Origin: Neospora caninum Liverpool
Lineage: Eukaryota; Apicomplexa; Conoidasida; Eucoccidiorida; Sarcocystidae
Length of the DNA: 64,000 nucleotides
NCBI RefSeq assembly: GCF_000208865.1
Contig: NC_018394.1
Span: forward strand, 186,001 to 250,000
Direction: 5' to 3'
The position numbers and the translations under genes were made by a program. Below the pieces are notes generated by a model. It saw nothing but the letters and a program-made list of their open reading frames with translations. It did no database searches and had not been told where the DNA came from. Shown piece by piece: positions 49,219-61,617 of the stretch (position 1 is its first letter; each line of letters starts with the position of its first letter).

Positions 49219-52200
49219 ATGGGAGAAACAAAGGCGCCCGAGCCGCCTTCGGCTTTGGTCTGGCGAGACAGAGAGAAGGCAGAGAAGGAAGAGAAGAAGG
49301 AGAATGAACCCCAGAGTGTCTCTGCGTCTCCGGTGGAAAACGATGGGGCACCGGAGAGGCAGAAAAACGCTTGGGAAAGAAGAGCGATGCTTGCAACGGA
49401 GAAGAACCGGAAGAATGCTGAGGTCGAGGGGCGGGAACTGGACACCCACGAGAGGAGAGAAAGCGAGAAGGGCGGGCATCTGGACGATGAGCAACGATTA
49501 AAAGGAAACGGGCTTTTCTTAGGAAACGGGTTTCCAGGTGCCGCCGCCTCGGAAGATGCTCCTTGCAACAAAGGGGGAAGCGGCTTTTTCGGCAGGCGTC
49601 CCCGACTGCTTTCCACTGCGTCTTCTGGGCTCAGCGCTACGCGGGGTTTCGCTCTCGGTTTTCGTTGCCTTCTTCCGTTTCTGCCCCGTTTGCTCTCTCT
49701 CATGATAGGCGCTGCCGTTCTCGGCGCTTTAACTTGTGCACCGGTCGTCCTTTGTCGGGTTCTGAGACTGTTTCAAACTCCCCCTTCCTCTTGTTCTTCC
49801 GTTCGTGCTTACCCATGCGTTCCGTCTCCCTCTGCGAGAGCGTCTCGAGCGTCTCGATCGCCGTTTCTCCATCGGTCTCCGTTCTCGAAAGCCTTTGCGT
49901 GCCTTCTCTGGGTTTTCTTTTCACCCTTGCACGCTGCCCATCTGCCGCGCATGCACCCGTTCCCGCGGGCCTCTCGAGAGGCTTCGCCGCCGAGGTGTCT
50001 CCCTTCTGCGTCTTTCCTCTTTCCTTCGCCTCGTCGCTTCCTGCCACGCCCTGCGTCTCCATGGTCTCCGCACACCAGGCTCACAGGTTCAGCGGCCTCC
50101 CCGCCTGCGTGGCGACGCTGCGAGACATTTGCTTCGCCGGATGCAACCAGCTTCGCACGCGCTCGGCCCTCTCTTTCTCGGCCTTCCAACGTCTTCGCCT
50201 CTCTTCCAAAATCCAACACTTTCTGTTTTTCTCGTTCGTGCGATCTACGCGCTCCTGGTGCCCCACCCATTTCCTCGAGAACTGCGCGTCTTCGTCGGGG
50301 CCTTCTCGCCCACCGGTCTTTTCAGCCTACAGCTTCTCCCGCAATTTCTCTTCCCGGCTTTTCGCCCTCAAAGTCTTCCGCGCTTTTCTGTGCTTCGCCA
50401 GTTTCTTCTTCGCCGTCTTCCCACCTCTCGCCGCCTCGCTGTCCCTCCTCGCCGTCTCCGTCCCCTGAGGAGACTCGAAGCCTGCAGGCGTCTCTCGATG
50501 CTGCACGCCGTGGCGATTGGCAGCGAACTTTCTTCCACTTCTCTCGAGCACTTCAGTCCCTCTGGGGTTCTCTGAACAGCGAAGAAGAACGTTTGACCTT
50601 GCTTTCTTCCTCAGTCTCAAAAAAGGGTGGAGCCCCGCTCTTGGGCAGATTGAGCTGTGGAGAAGCGCGCGCTGAGAACCTGTCTTCGCGTCTTCGGCGC
50701 TTCGTCCGGTTCGTTAATATTCTCTTTGTTCTCCTCACTTCACCGTCTCCGAACCCTGGACCGTCCCCTCCTTCCTTCTCGCTGTCGGAGTTGTCTGTCT
50801 CTCTCCTTCGCTCGTTCCCCTCGTCTTCCTTTCCTCGGGAAGTGCCTTCGCCGCCCGCACCCGGGCCCTGGCCCAACCCACGCCCTTCGCCGTCTTGTGG
50901 AAATGTGGCGTCTGCATGCAGCGAGGCTACTGGAGACGCTCCGCCTCCGCCTCCAGCCGTCTCCGCTCCGTTCCGCTCTCGGCGGACAGCCTCTGCTGGG
51001 GATCCCGACGATGCCGGCGGAGACAGCGCGAGCGCAGAGGGCCAAGACGGCGAAACTGCGGAGAGAGAAGAAACGGAGGCAGAGGAGGCTGTCAGGATGG
51101 TTCTGACGGAAGCCGCGAGAGACGGCCTTCGTCTCCCCCCGCCGCTTCTCGTGGCCTTGCGGCTCTACGTGGATCTGCGGCACCTGCAGAGAAGGCTTCA
51201 TCGTTTCTGGCGAAGCAGAGAGACGTGCCGATCTCTGCTTGGACAGGCAGAAGGGGAGACGGCGCGGGCCGAAGAATGCGGCGCGGAAAGAGGAAAAGAA
51301 GGCCTCGCGGCGGTCGAAGACGGGAGAGAAGAAAGACCCGAACAGGAGGGAGAAACAGGACCGCAAGAGCCGCGCTCATCCACCGACTACAAAGACAGTG
51401 GCAAACTCCTGAGCCCAGAGGAAGCAGAGACTCTCGGAGGTTCTCGCGACGAGGCCTCTCTTTCGCCGTGTTCGTCCGGTGCCTCGAGGGAAGGCTCACC
51501 GAACTTTGGAGGCAATCCCATGGGTGGCTGTTGCGTCACTGACACGGGCGGTGACGCGGGCGTTTCTTCGCATGCGCAGCCGATTCGACCGTTGGTGCGT
51601 CTGCCGCGCATTTTCCCCGCTTCCGCGTTCCCCGTGACGGCCTGTGTGACCACCGGGTTGTTCTCAGCCCTTGCGCGCGAGAGCGAAAAGTGTCTGGAAA
51701 ACAAAAACAAAAGACTCGCAGCGCGGCCTGCTGGCGAGGACCGCATGTGGCTGCTGCCGCTCGTCGGCGCCCTGTGGCGAAACGCGAAAAGAGCGCATGC
51801 GACGTTGCTCGACTTTCTCGCGCAGGAAGAACGGAGAGCACACGCGAAATCTCGAGAAAAAGCAGCAGAGGAAGACAGAGGAGACCAAGAAGGAACACAG
51901 AGACGACCAGGAGACCGACCCACGGGAGCAAACCTAGGCCGAGAGACACCGCAGAGCGAGATGCGGCCGGGAGGGCTCCCGACCCAAGAGGCGGACCCCA
52001 AGACCGTGAAGAGAGGCGCAGTGGATGAAACTACAGAGAAAAGACTCGAAAAACAAACGCCCCCCAAGACGGTCCTCGATGTCCCTGCCTGCAATGCCCT
52101 AATGAACGTCCTAGCCAAATGCCGAGGTAGAGGCGAACGCGGATTGGCGGCCTCAACCGTTTCACCTCTTGACATTCTGCGAGAAGTACGTCACCAACAT

Positions 52201-52263
52201 CTCACATTCAGACACGCATTTATAGCTTTTCACATTGACGTCTGTTGCGTCTACCTGCATGCA

Positions 52264-52302
<39 letters not shown>

Positions 52303-52413
52303 GTAGATCTATGTGTATGGCGGTATTCATGGTAGAACGCTGATGTATGAAATGTTTCTCTGCGTGTGGCGATGTGGAAGCGTGTATACGTATATATATA
52401 TATATATATATGC

Positions 52414-52447
<34 letters not shown>

Positions 52448-53441
52448 CTATATATTGAAATGCATGTGTAAGGTGTTAGGCGTATGTAAGAATAAATATT
52501 TATAGGCATGTGTAGGAATCGGTGTTAGGCGTATGTAAGAATAAATATTTATAGGCATGTGTAGGAATCGGTATAGAGATGCTTGTAAATGTTATCGCTG
52601 TGTGCATGTTTTTCAGCGAATGCCGTAACTTGTGCGCCTCTGTTTTTTGTTCTCGGAAATTGCAGATGGAGGAAGACTTGGGGCTGCGCCCGGATCTGCA
52701 GAGTTTCCACACGGCGATGGACGCCTTCGCGAAAGACGGCGACATTCGAAAGTAAGCATGCCAAGGCGTAGAGATCTCACTTTTGAGAAATCTAGGAAAA
52801 CGCGACGAGCACAGGGCGTCGCTCGCCGAGCCTGTAAGACCGGCGATCCCTGCGACATCTCGTTGTGTCTCTTCGATTCGCAGACGTCGCCGCCTTGCTA
52901 CGCGGAAGGCCCCCGCTGTGTGGTCCGCTGTGACCCAGGGGAGAGCAGAAGAACTCAGAGAGGAAGAAACGCATTCTTCGTCAGTGGGAGTTGAGTTTGG
53001 CGGGTGGTCTATCTCTCTCCTTCATGCGGCGCGGGTCTCTGGGGCATGTGCGTTTCTTCTTCAGCGTCTCGAGGCTGTTTGACCGTCTCCTCGCGAACGG
53101 CCTACAACCCCAAACGCGCACCTTCTCCATTCGCCTCCACGCGGCGGCCCAGCATGGAGACATCGCCGGAGCTCGGGACATTTACGCCGACATGGTAAGT
53201 CTGCACTTTCTTGCCCTGTTGGGGCTTCAGCCTCAAATCCCTTGCGCGTCTCGCCTCGCTCCTGTTTTTCCTGGCTTCTCAAAGAGATGCGACTGACTGG
53301 GGGAGGACACACGCTGTCAGGGGAAGTGCCGAGACGGGACGGCTTCTCACTGCATGACCCTCAGCGACTCTTGGGGATATATATAAATATATATATTTAT
53401 GTATATCTATATACATATGCATATACCTATGCATATACGTA

Positions 53442-53472
<31 letters not shown>

Positions 53473-56400
53473 CTGTGCTGTTGTGGCTGTTTTTCAGCAA
53501 GCGTGGAAGGTGGAGCCGAACGCATTCGTTCTCACAACGCTCATCCATCTGTGCACGAAAGCGGGGCACTTCAAGAGTGCGGTTCGCCTTTTTGAGAAAA
53601 TGACAAATGACAAAGTGAAACCCACCGTGGCCGCGTGGACTGCGCTCCTTGACGCGTGCTGCCAAGCTGCGGGGGCTCGAGCCCAGGAATCCCACCTCCT
53701 ACGGAGCGTTTCTTCTCGTCCTTTGCCTCCGTCTTTGTCTCCATCGTTTTCTGCTCCGTCTCCCTCTTCTTCACCTCTTTCTTCTGCTCTTTCGTCGCCC
53801 TCTTCGCTTCCACCTCCCGCTTCCTCGCCTCGGGCTGCCGGAGAAGAAGTCGCTGCGGAGGCGCGCGGATCGCGAGACGCGGGCTCTGAACAGGCCGCGA
53901 TTTGTCGCGGGAACGAGGAGCGAGGCAGTTTCATCCATGCAGACGGAGCAGGGAATGTCGAGGCGAAGGATCTCCAAGAAGGGGAAGATTCACCGTTTCG
54001 AACTGTCCCGTGGTTGCCCCAGGCCATGCAAGCTATGGCTGCCTCGGGACTTCTTCCGAACGAGTAAGAAGCGAGACACCAGGAAAACGTGGCACGGCCG
54101 AGGGGCCCGGAGACGCCGCTGCGGGGAGAAAGAAAAGACGAGAAGGATCGGGCGACGCGGAGAGCATTCGCCCGAGGCAAAGGAGCAAAGACGCAGAGGG
54201 AGAAGAGCGGGAAGACCCAGAGCTCGTGAAACGACTGAGATTCCTGACAGGCGATATCCGCGGTTTGTTAGTCGCACCGTCGTGAGACGGTGACTCATCG
54301 TCGTCTCGGCTTCCGCATTTCCTTCAGGGGTTCCTACACGTTTACAAAAGAAAAGCGCGTGGAAGTCGTACAGATAGCTCGCACTGCCCAGATTTACGTC
54401 GACGGCGATCCACGTGTGGGAAACGCGTGGATCACCGTCGGCGTGGTTCCAACTCCTGATGCCCGTGGCAGTCCTTGCGCCTGTGCCGCCTTTAGCAGTC
54501 GATCCTTGTTTTTTTGTGGAGAAGACCACGGAACAGAACCCCCTCTCCGATTCGGCGCGGCCTCGAAGCTGTCTCCGTTTTCTGTTTCCTGTCTCGTTCT
54601 GCACAGACGTGCCTGCAACATCTTCTTGTACGGCCTTCTTCGCCATCCGCGGCCTGCCGTTCACTTCGACGCTGCCATGGGAGTCTGCCGCTTCATGAGA
54701 GAGCTCGGCGTGTCTGTGAACCAGTTAACGTTCACGTCGCTGATCTCTGGGCTGCACAAGCGTTTTAACTCCCTCCGTTATTCACTGAGGCGCGAGGGCG
54801 TAGAGGCGCACAGAAAGCAGGGAACCGGAGACGGCTGCCATGTGGAGAGAGACAGCAAGCAGAAGCTGAGGCCTGCCTTTGCGCTTCACCCCGCCCCGAC
54901 GCCTACGCACACCGCCACCTCGATCTCTGCATTTCTTCGGACCGCTTCTCAGTGCGAGTTCGATCCTGCCGTCAGGAGTCTCCTGCAGCGTTTCTTCGGC
55001 GCGTGCAGTCATCTGGAAACCTTGTTCGACCGCATGCGCGCATTGCCTTCCCCTCCAACCGGTGGGTTTGCTTCCTCGCCCTCGGGTTCGCCGACGTCTC
55101 CCTCTTCGTTTTCGGAGGAGCGCGACTGCACGCATGCAACGCCGAGAAGCGACGGCGCCGAAGGCGAGACGGAAGAGGCGCGGGACGAAGAGGGGGGACA
55201 ACGGACACAGGAAGACTCGCACAGAGTCGGGGCAGAACGAGAAGAGCGGGAGCGAACTGAAGCAGAGGGAGAGGGAGGGAAGGGCGCCGAGAGTGGCGGG
55301 GAGGGTTCTTCGCTCCAAAGACGTGAAGAAAGACTGCCTGCGTTCGAGGAAAGAAGTCCCGACGGAGATTCCGGAAGAAACGAGCGTGAGACGTCGACGC
55401 GTCAGAACGGGGCCCGCACGACAAAGATCGTGCCTTGCCTGGCGGCAGCCGAAAAAGCCCTCAGGTACTCTCTACTCCTGGCAGGTGAAAACCCGGTTTT
55501 TCTTACCTTTTTTCTCGCCTTTCGCGATGCCGTCAGATTGCCTCTAAATCACAGACGGGCGGGGATGGGAACGAAAAACCTGTTTGCTTCTTCATTTCGT
55601 TTGATGCCTTTCCGCTCGTTTGGTACGCGGCTCGAGAGATTCATCTCGCCCTGTGGTCTCGTGCCGAATGTTGATTCCAGAAAGGGTTTCCACCTCAAGC
55701 TCCAAAGGCGCAACACCGCGCGCATTCCTCTTCGCGCTGTCTCTCTGCCTCGGAGCGTGGCACGCGAAGCGACTCCCCAGCCCTGCGTTTTTCTCTGCTT
55801 CCTTCCGTGCTTCCTGTCACTTCTTTGTCGCCCAGGACGATTCGCGCCGCATCTTTCAAACTCCTCGGCCGCGCGTCAACCGCGAAGCACCAGGCTGTCT
55901 CGCAGAACTTGCAGAACCCGTGGGCCGGCTCGTCAGAGTCTCCCGCCTTCTCGCCTCTCGCCCCTTCGCCTCTGTCCTCTCCAGCCGCCATGCCGTGTTT
56001 TTCAAAGGCTCTGAGTCCCCTGACTGCCCTCGCTGTCGAGACAGCAACGGAACGCGCGCGCGCAATCTCGCGTGTGGTTTCGCTGCTGCGTGCAGCCTCT
56101 CGCCAGACTGCTCGCCCTTCGCTCTCTTGCGATTCGGCATCTTCCGCGGGTTCGCCGGCTGCAGGCGCCTCTTTGGCGCGTCTCCAGGCAGCCGTCGAAG
56201 CGGTGGATGCGTTTGCATGCGCGCACGTGAAGCGAGCGCTGGAGCTGTGTGGAGAATGCGTAGGAGCCTCGTCTGGCGCGTCTCGGCTCACAAACGCTCC
56301 TCTTGGTCGAACGCCCGTCCGTCCCGAGATGGACTGGAGCCGAACTGCGTCGCGAATAGAGAAGAAACTGGCATCCGACGGCAACTGTGAGCAGCGCATG

Positions 56401-59400
56401 CTTTTCCCAAACGTCCCGGGAGGGCTAGAGGCCGATGGAGCGAGAGAGCGACGCGAAGCAATGCACGGCGTTTTGTCTGCGCCTGCCGGCGCAGACGCCA
56501 GGCAGAGCGGCGCGGAAAAAGAAAGACCAAACACGTGCATGCAGCGGCACCGGAGTGATCAGAGTGACGCTCGGGAGACGGAGATGGCACGAGGAGAGCA
56601 TGCAGACTGTGGAATCGAAAAAGACGAGCAGAGAGGAGACGAGATGGGGGAAAGCCTGTTCGACTGGCCCGAAGGCGAGAGACCTGGTGGCCGAGTCGAA
56701 CGGGAAGAACAGAAAACGCAAAGGACCGAATTGTGTCGGGATATGCGGCAGTCGCGACACACTGATAAACGCTCGCGTGGGTGCACAGAAGGTCTAGATC
56801 TAGATCGAACAGACCATCAAGCTCGGCACGACCGAGGCCGAGCGCTGCCTGCCTGGCTGTCTTTGTCGACGGCGGGCGAGAGCGAAGAAAGAAGAGAAAT
56901 GAACTCTCGGTTCAAGTCACGTCTCGGGACTTCCTCTGGGGCACATGCACCAACACCCGATCAAGCGAGAGAGGCCTTAGCGAACCTGTTCAAGACTGCA
57001 GAGGAGTCTCTCCGCCCTCACCCTGCCGACACGTCGACACACACTCTCACTCTGTCGGCGTCCAGTCCTCTCTCTGCGCCTTCCTCTTCTTCGTCTTCGT
57101 CGTCTTCGTCCTCTTCTTTGCCTTCTTTCTTGTGTGGAGATGAAGGCTCGTGTGAGAGCGGGAAAGAGGAGAGAGACGGGAGTGAGCGGGCGGGGTCTGC
57201 CGAGCGCGCGTTTGGACTGTCGCCTCAGGAGGTTTCGCGCCGCGGCAAGCTTCGAGAAGCCTTCGCTCTTTTCAAGGCTCTCGTGGCAGAGACAGCTGGA
57301 CACCTGCCGCGCGACAGTGGCGCGGAGGGGGAGACCCCAGGAGAGAAGACACAGGGAAAGGCCGTAAGGTTCACGTGGACAGGGGGAGTGCGACGCGTCG
57401 CCCCGGTGAGCGCTGCAGACAGAAAGGCGCTGGAGAGCGCTGAGGGCTGTGCGGGGGGAAACCAGGCAGAGGCGAGAGATCCAGACACCAAGCGAGGCCG
57501 AGTTGTCGTCCCCGACGTTGCTGCCTTCAACGCCCTTCTCAATGCGTGCGCCCAAGTCGGGCACATCGCCCTTGCTCTCGCCGTCTTCACCACGTAAGCA
57601 GGGGAATGCATCTGACACGAATTCTTTCGAAGGAGCGACGTAGCGGTTCCAGTCAATCCTACAAACAGGAATAGGCTGGTATCGCGTCCTATGTACAACA
57701 CCGCCCAGTCTCAGGAACAGAGAGAGAGAGAGATTAGACAGACTAGATAAAATATAGACAGATGGAAAAAGACAGGTAACTGAACAGATGTGTGTGGAAT
57801 GAGATACGTGGATATACAGAGACACAAAGGGATACGTTTGGGGAGGGAGACATTGCAGTCTTTTCCTTGCTGTGGTGAGTGGGAGGCCTGTTCGTCGCCT
57901 GGATTTGGAGAGAACTTAGCACCGGAAAGACACTCGCATCCACGCCGTTCTCTCTTTCTGCGTCTCTCCCCGCCTCAGGATTCGCCATTGCTAAACTACA
58001 AGTTCTTGTATATACGGATAGATAAACGTTTTCAAGTTGGATTTGCAGGCCTGCGTCCACTGTGTCACGTGTCTCTGAGGTTTTGTGTCCGTCGAGCCCT
58101 TTCGGATTTTCAGCATGCAGCGGTGTCGCCTGTCGCCTGATGTGTTGACGTACACAATTCTGATAAAGGCCTGTGGAATAGCTGGAGAGGTGGACACTGC
58201 AGAGCTCGTGTTTGAGGCTCTGAAACAGCGCACCTTTCCCAGTCAACCGAGTGCGCCAAACGGATTCTTCACACCCTTTTCTTCGCCGCCGCTCTTCTCC
58301 CTCCCTTCTTCCCTCCATCCTCCATCTTCTTCTTCTCCTTCTCCATCTTCTGCCTCTCCTTCTCCATCTTCTTCCTCCCCTTCTCCATCTTCTTCCTGTC
58401 TTTCCGGCTCTTCGTGCGGGTCCGCGGTTGACGCAAAGCCTATGAGGGATTCGTTCTCGGCGTCTCCGCTCCCTGACAGCTCGCCTCTCAGACTGTCCGA
58501 GGTCACATACTACCAGATTATGCGGGCGAACTACCGCGCAGGTGAGGAGTGGAAAAGGTTCAGGCATCTCGTACTTTGTTCAACTTCGAACGCGTCTGTC
58601 TCGCTTCGGATCGGGTTGACCGGTGGGGAAACGCAGGCAGCCGTGTTCTCGCGACTGCGGAGCGCGCGTAGGAACCAGACAGTGATTCGTGCCTGCTGTT
58701 TCTCTGCTGCTGGTGCGCCTGGCTGGCTAAGGAGATAGTCGTGAAAAGCAAAAACCCATGTAGACGTACACCTGGACAAAATCAACGAAACGCCCCTCTG
58801 CACTGCCCCTCGGAAGCATGCGGGGCTCTCCGGACAGCCCGGTGACCTTGTGGCCGATTTAAGCGTCGGCAGTCGGCGTGCATGCGCCTGCCTGTAGCCT
58901 CTCCGCCGTCCAGACGCTGTCATGGTCCTGGTCGGAGGATCTGTTTGTCGAGCTAAACACATCTCGGTCACGGCACTAAAATACGCATGCGTATCTGGAT
59001 ACGCGGGGTGGTGTATGTACACTAGGTGTTTGAGGTTAGATGCGAAGGTACACTTACGGAATGTGTGCGTTCGCGTCGACTCCCGTTTCCTGCTCTTCAC
59101 GTCCTCAATGACTTTCTTTGGCGTCCCTTCTCGGCGACTGGTCCTTTCGGTGGCAGCGCGACGCACGACAGCGTCACGCGTCGCTGCTGCATTTTCTCGA
59201 ATTTCCCGATTTTGCGCCTGCGAGCTTTTCAGGGCGCTTGAAGCGGGTGTGGGGCCTTTGGAGAGAACTGCGAGAAGCCGCTGTCCTCGCGCTCCGATCG
59301 GAGTCGCGGGAGACAAGCCAGCGCGCGTTCCTCCCCTCGTCAGCATGTGAGAACCCAGTCAACGGAAAAAAATCGACACAAAACAAAAACGGCCTCGGCC

Positions 59401-59531
59401 GTCAGCGAGTCGCACTCCCATCAATACACCCAGTGCTCTTCCAGAACTGCTCTCTGTCTCCTGAATACCGGATCGTATGTATGTATGTATGTATGTATGT
59501 ATGTATGTATGTATGTATGTATGTATGTATG

Positions 59532-59570
<39 letters not shown>

Positions 59571-60516
59571 ATATACAAGTGAGAGATACATGAAGGGACA
59601 GCTGCAGAAAGTAGGGCCTACAGACGTGGATGTGTAGACATCTGAAGAACGACTTGCGTGCATTGCGTTTGGCATGCGCGTGGATATGTATTCATGAGAA
59701 CATGCCTAGAATACAAGGCCCTGTGAAGCTGGGCATTTTCCGCCGTGTTCGGTTCCCTGTTAGGTACATTTTTCGATTCGTTTCTTCGCTGTTTCCGTCT
59801 CTTCTTCTGTTTTTCTGTCTTCGCTTCGTCTGTCGTCTTGGTGACGCACCCCCTCTTTTCCGCTCTCTTTGTTTCCACGGCCGAGTTCCTTTTTCACTCC
59901 TTTTGCTTGGCTGTCCTGTCAGACTGTTTGGGTCCGCGCGTGACGAAACTGACGCTGGGGTGGATGCTCCGGATTTGCATCGAGAATCGTCTCTCGCAAG
60001 AGGCGCTGGAACTCTGCGAACACGCCAAGGTAGATTCACAAGCAGCTGCGTCCAAACGCCGATCCATTCGCCTAGACGCATGCCCCGGGACTCGGTGCGC
60101 CGTCTCCTTCTCGGCTGAAACAAGCAAGAGCCCAGACTTTGAGAAATGTCGTCTCGACCTGTGGAAACGCGAGTCTCCCGAAGATAAAGTACTCCACATA
60201 TAAAACGCTCTACTCGAGAGTTCGTTAAAGGCTTTTACACATCGGCATTCGTTTTCCTTTCAGCGTTTTCAGCCGGACACGGCTCCTTATCTGTCAACGG
60301 AGGACCGGGTTCGCCCCCCGTTTTCGCAGCCCCGCGGCACGATTCGTTTTCCTTCTCTTCTTTCTCTTCCACTTCTTGCAGGTTTTCGGCGTTCGTCTAC
60401 CGAGCCGTCTGCATCAGGCCTTCCGCCATCTCGTCGCTCCGTCGTCGTCTTCTATGCCCCGAGGCGCAAAACATGTCCGGCCCTCTGCGGCTCTCTCGCA
60501 CTCCGCTCCTGAGTAA
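49219..60516 (+). CDS. Giant pentatricopeptide-repeat (PPR) protein
   Basis: Ten exons, all phases closing, about 2382 aa: 49219-52185, 52666-52751, 53065-53194, 53498-54063, 54607-55464, 55836-57593, 58114-58541, 59233-59346, 59923-60029, 60382-60516 (TAA). PPR-type helical hairpins start near residue 955 ([14 protein letters not shown]) and recur: [170 protein letters not shown] and a final [20 protein letters not shown]. Long Ser/Pro, Glu/Arg-rich inserts interrupt the array. The first 950 residues are low-complexity with one hydrophobic stretch near 158-178 ([15 protein letters not shown]). PPR proteins bind organellar RNA for processing, stability or translation; mitochondrial or apicoplast location is inference, since no presequence is evident. 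The start ATG at 49219 has a good context (cacaATGg). Confidence 0.9.
52267..52456. repeat. Two (TA)n tracts in PPR intron 1
   Basis: TA runs at 52267-52301 and 52386-52456 inside the first intron of the PPR gene, followed directly by the 49-bp tandem duplication. Confidence 0.95.
52472..52569. repeat. 49-bp tandem duplication
   Basis: Two adjacent copies of a 49-bp unit (52472-52520 and 52521-52569) beginning GGTGTTAGGCGTATGTAAGA and ending GTGTAGGAATC. I see no mismatch between them. It lies in PPR intron 1, about 95 bp before the exon 2 acceptor. Confidence 0.93.
53377..53472. repeat. TA-rich microsatellite next to a splice acceptor
   Basis: Imperfect TA/GCATA tract in the third PPR intron, ending about 25 bp before the acceptor of exon 53498-54063. 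Confidence 0.94.
58319..58400. repeat. In-frame CT-rich minisatellite coding Ser/Pro
   Basis: Repeats of an 18-base unit like CTTCTCCTTCTCCATCTT within exon 58114-58541 of the PPR gene, coding SPSPSS-type repeats between two PPR motifs. Length changes by whole units would keep the frame. Confidence 0.85.
59475..59568. repeat. (GTAT)n followed by (TA)n
   Basis: About 15 copies of GTAT from 59475 to 59537, running into a (TA)n tract to 59568. It is in the PPR intron between exons 59233-59346 and 59923-60029. It makes a likely variable marker. Confidence 0.96.
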
Positions 60517-61016
60517 CTCTCGAGGGCATGCAAAAGGGTGGCGTGCGCATCGCGCTTTATAGATGTGTTCTTGGTGAGGTCTGGAGAGACCACGCCCGTC
60601 CAGGCGATGAGTGCACGTCAAGTTGCCTCTCTTTGCGCGTGAGGTGATTTTGTGGAATTCGTGTATCGGTCTCCGACGAGGTGTATATGCCAGTGCGTGG
60701 ACGTTTTTATGTTCTCTTTCACAGCGACAGGAAAAAGGTGTCGCAAGCTTCAAGGGAAAAGCCCGCTTCTCTTTTTTTGGATGACCGTTTCCAAGTTACA
60801 TGTCTTCTCGGACCGGGGAAACCCCCCGCACTTGGACGCTTGCGTGTGTTTATCGGAATTCTTAAAAACCAGCCGGCTCCAACGGGCTCTGCGCGTTGAT
60901 CTGCTGAAAATGTCAAATTTCGAATGTGGTCTACGAGGCAAACGGGACTGCTGACAAAAGGAGCGGATACCATTCCTCGCCTGCGAGTGCCCGTATTCCC
61001 ATATCTCTACCCATGT

Positions 61017-61064
<48 letters not shown>

Positions 61065-61335
61065 CATGTGCATGTGGACGGCAAGACAGATATGGGTTGG
61101 TCTGTGAAACTCAAGGCGCGAGTATCGAATCGTACAGAGGGTTTGTTTTTGTTGCCTTTCTGCTGTTCTCACGGACAAGGCGTCTCAAGAATGGACACAC
61201 GTTTCACACCTCCGCAGTTTTTCTTTTTCACAACGCGCGCGGCAGACCTGGCGAAACTCCCCGCCGACCGGAAAGGCCGCGTTGCCGTTTGAGAGGCTTA
61301 GGCGTCTGTCTTTCCTTTCTCTGCGCGTTCCGGAG
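60517..61335. other. Short intergenic region between convergent stops
   Basis: About 0.8 kb between the PPR stop (+) and the glutamyl-tRNA synthetase stop (-). It contains a perfect (TA)n run at 61021-61060 and presumably both 3' UTRs. No gene seen. Confidence 0.6.
61021..61060. repeat. (TA)n microsatellite
   Basis: Twenty AT units without interruption in the PPR/GluRS intergenic region. Confidence 0.97.
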
Positions 61336-61576
61336 CTACTTCTTTCCTGTGATTTTTGCTCCAGAAAGCTTCGCGGCGTCGACCTTGGTGCCCACGGCGG
61401 ACATGGCCTTGGATCGGCCATCCTGCAGGAACACCACAAAATCAGAGAAGGAAAACGTCCAGGCGTTCACTTTCAAAACCACTTGGAACCAAACCACGAG
61501 CTCATCTCCACGCAAAACACTGATATCCTCAAACTTCATGTATACATATAACTATATAGATATATAGATATGTATA

Positions 61577-61617
<41 letters not shown>

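Noticed and set aside
51387..52175. 262-codon minus-strand frame
   Set aside because: It lies antisense to PPR exon 1 in low-complexity DNA, with no family resemblance.
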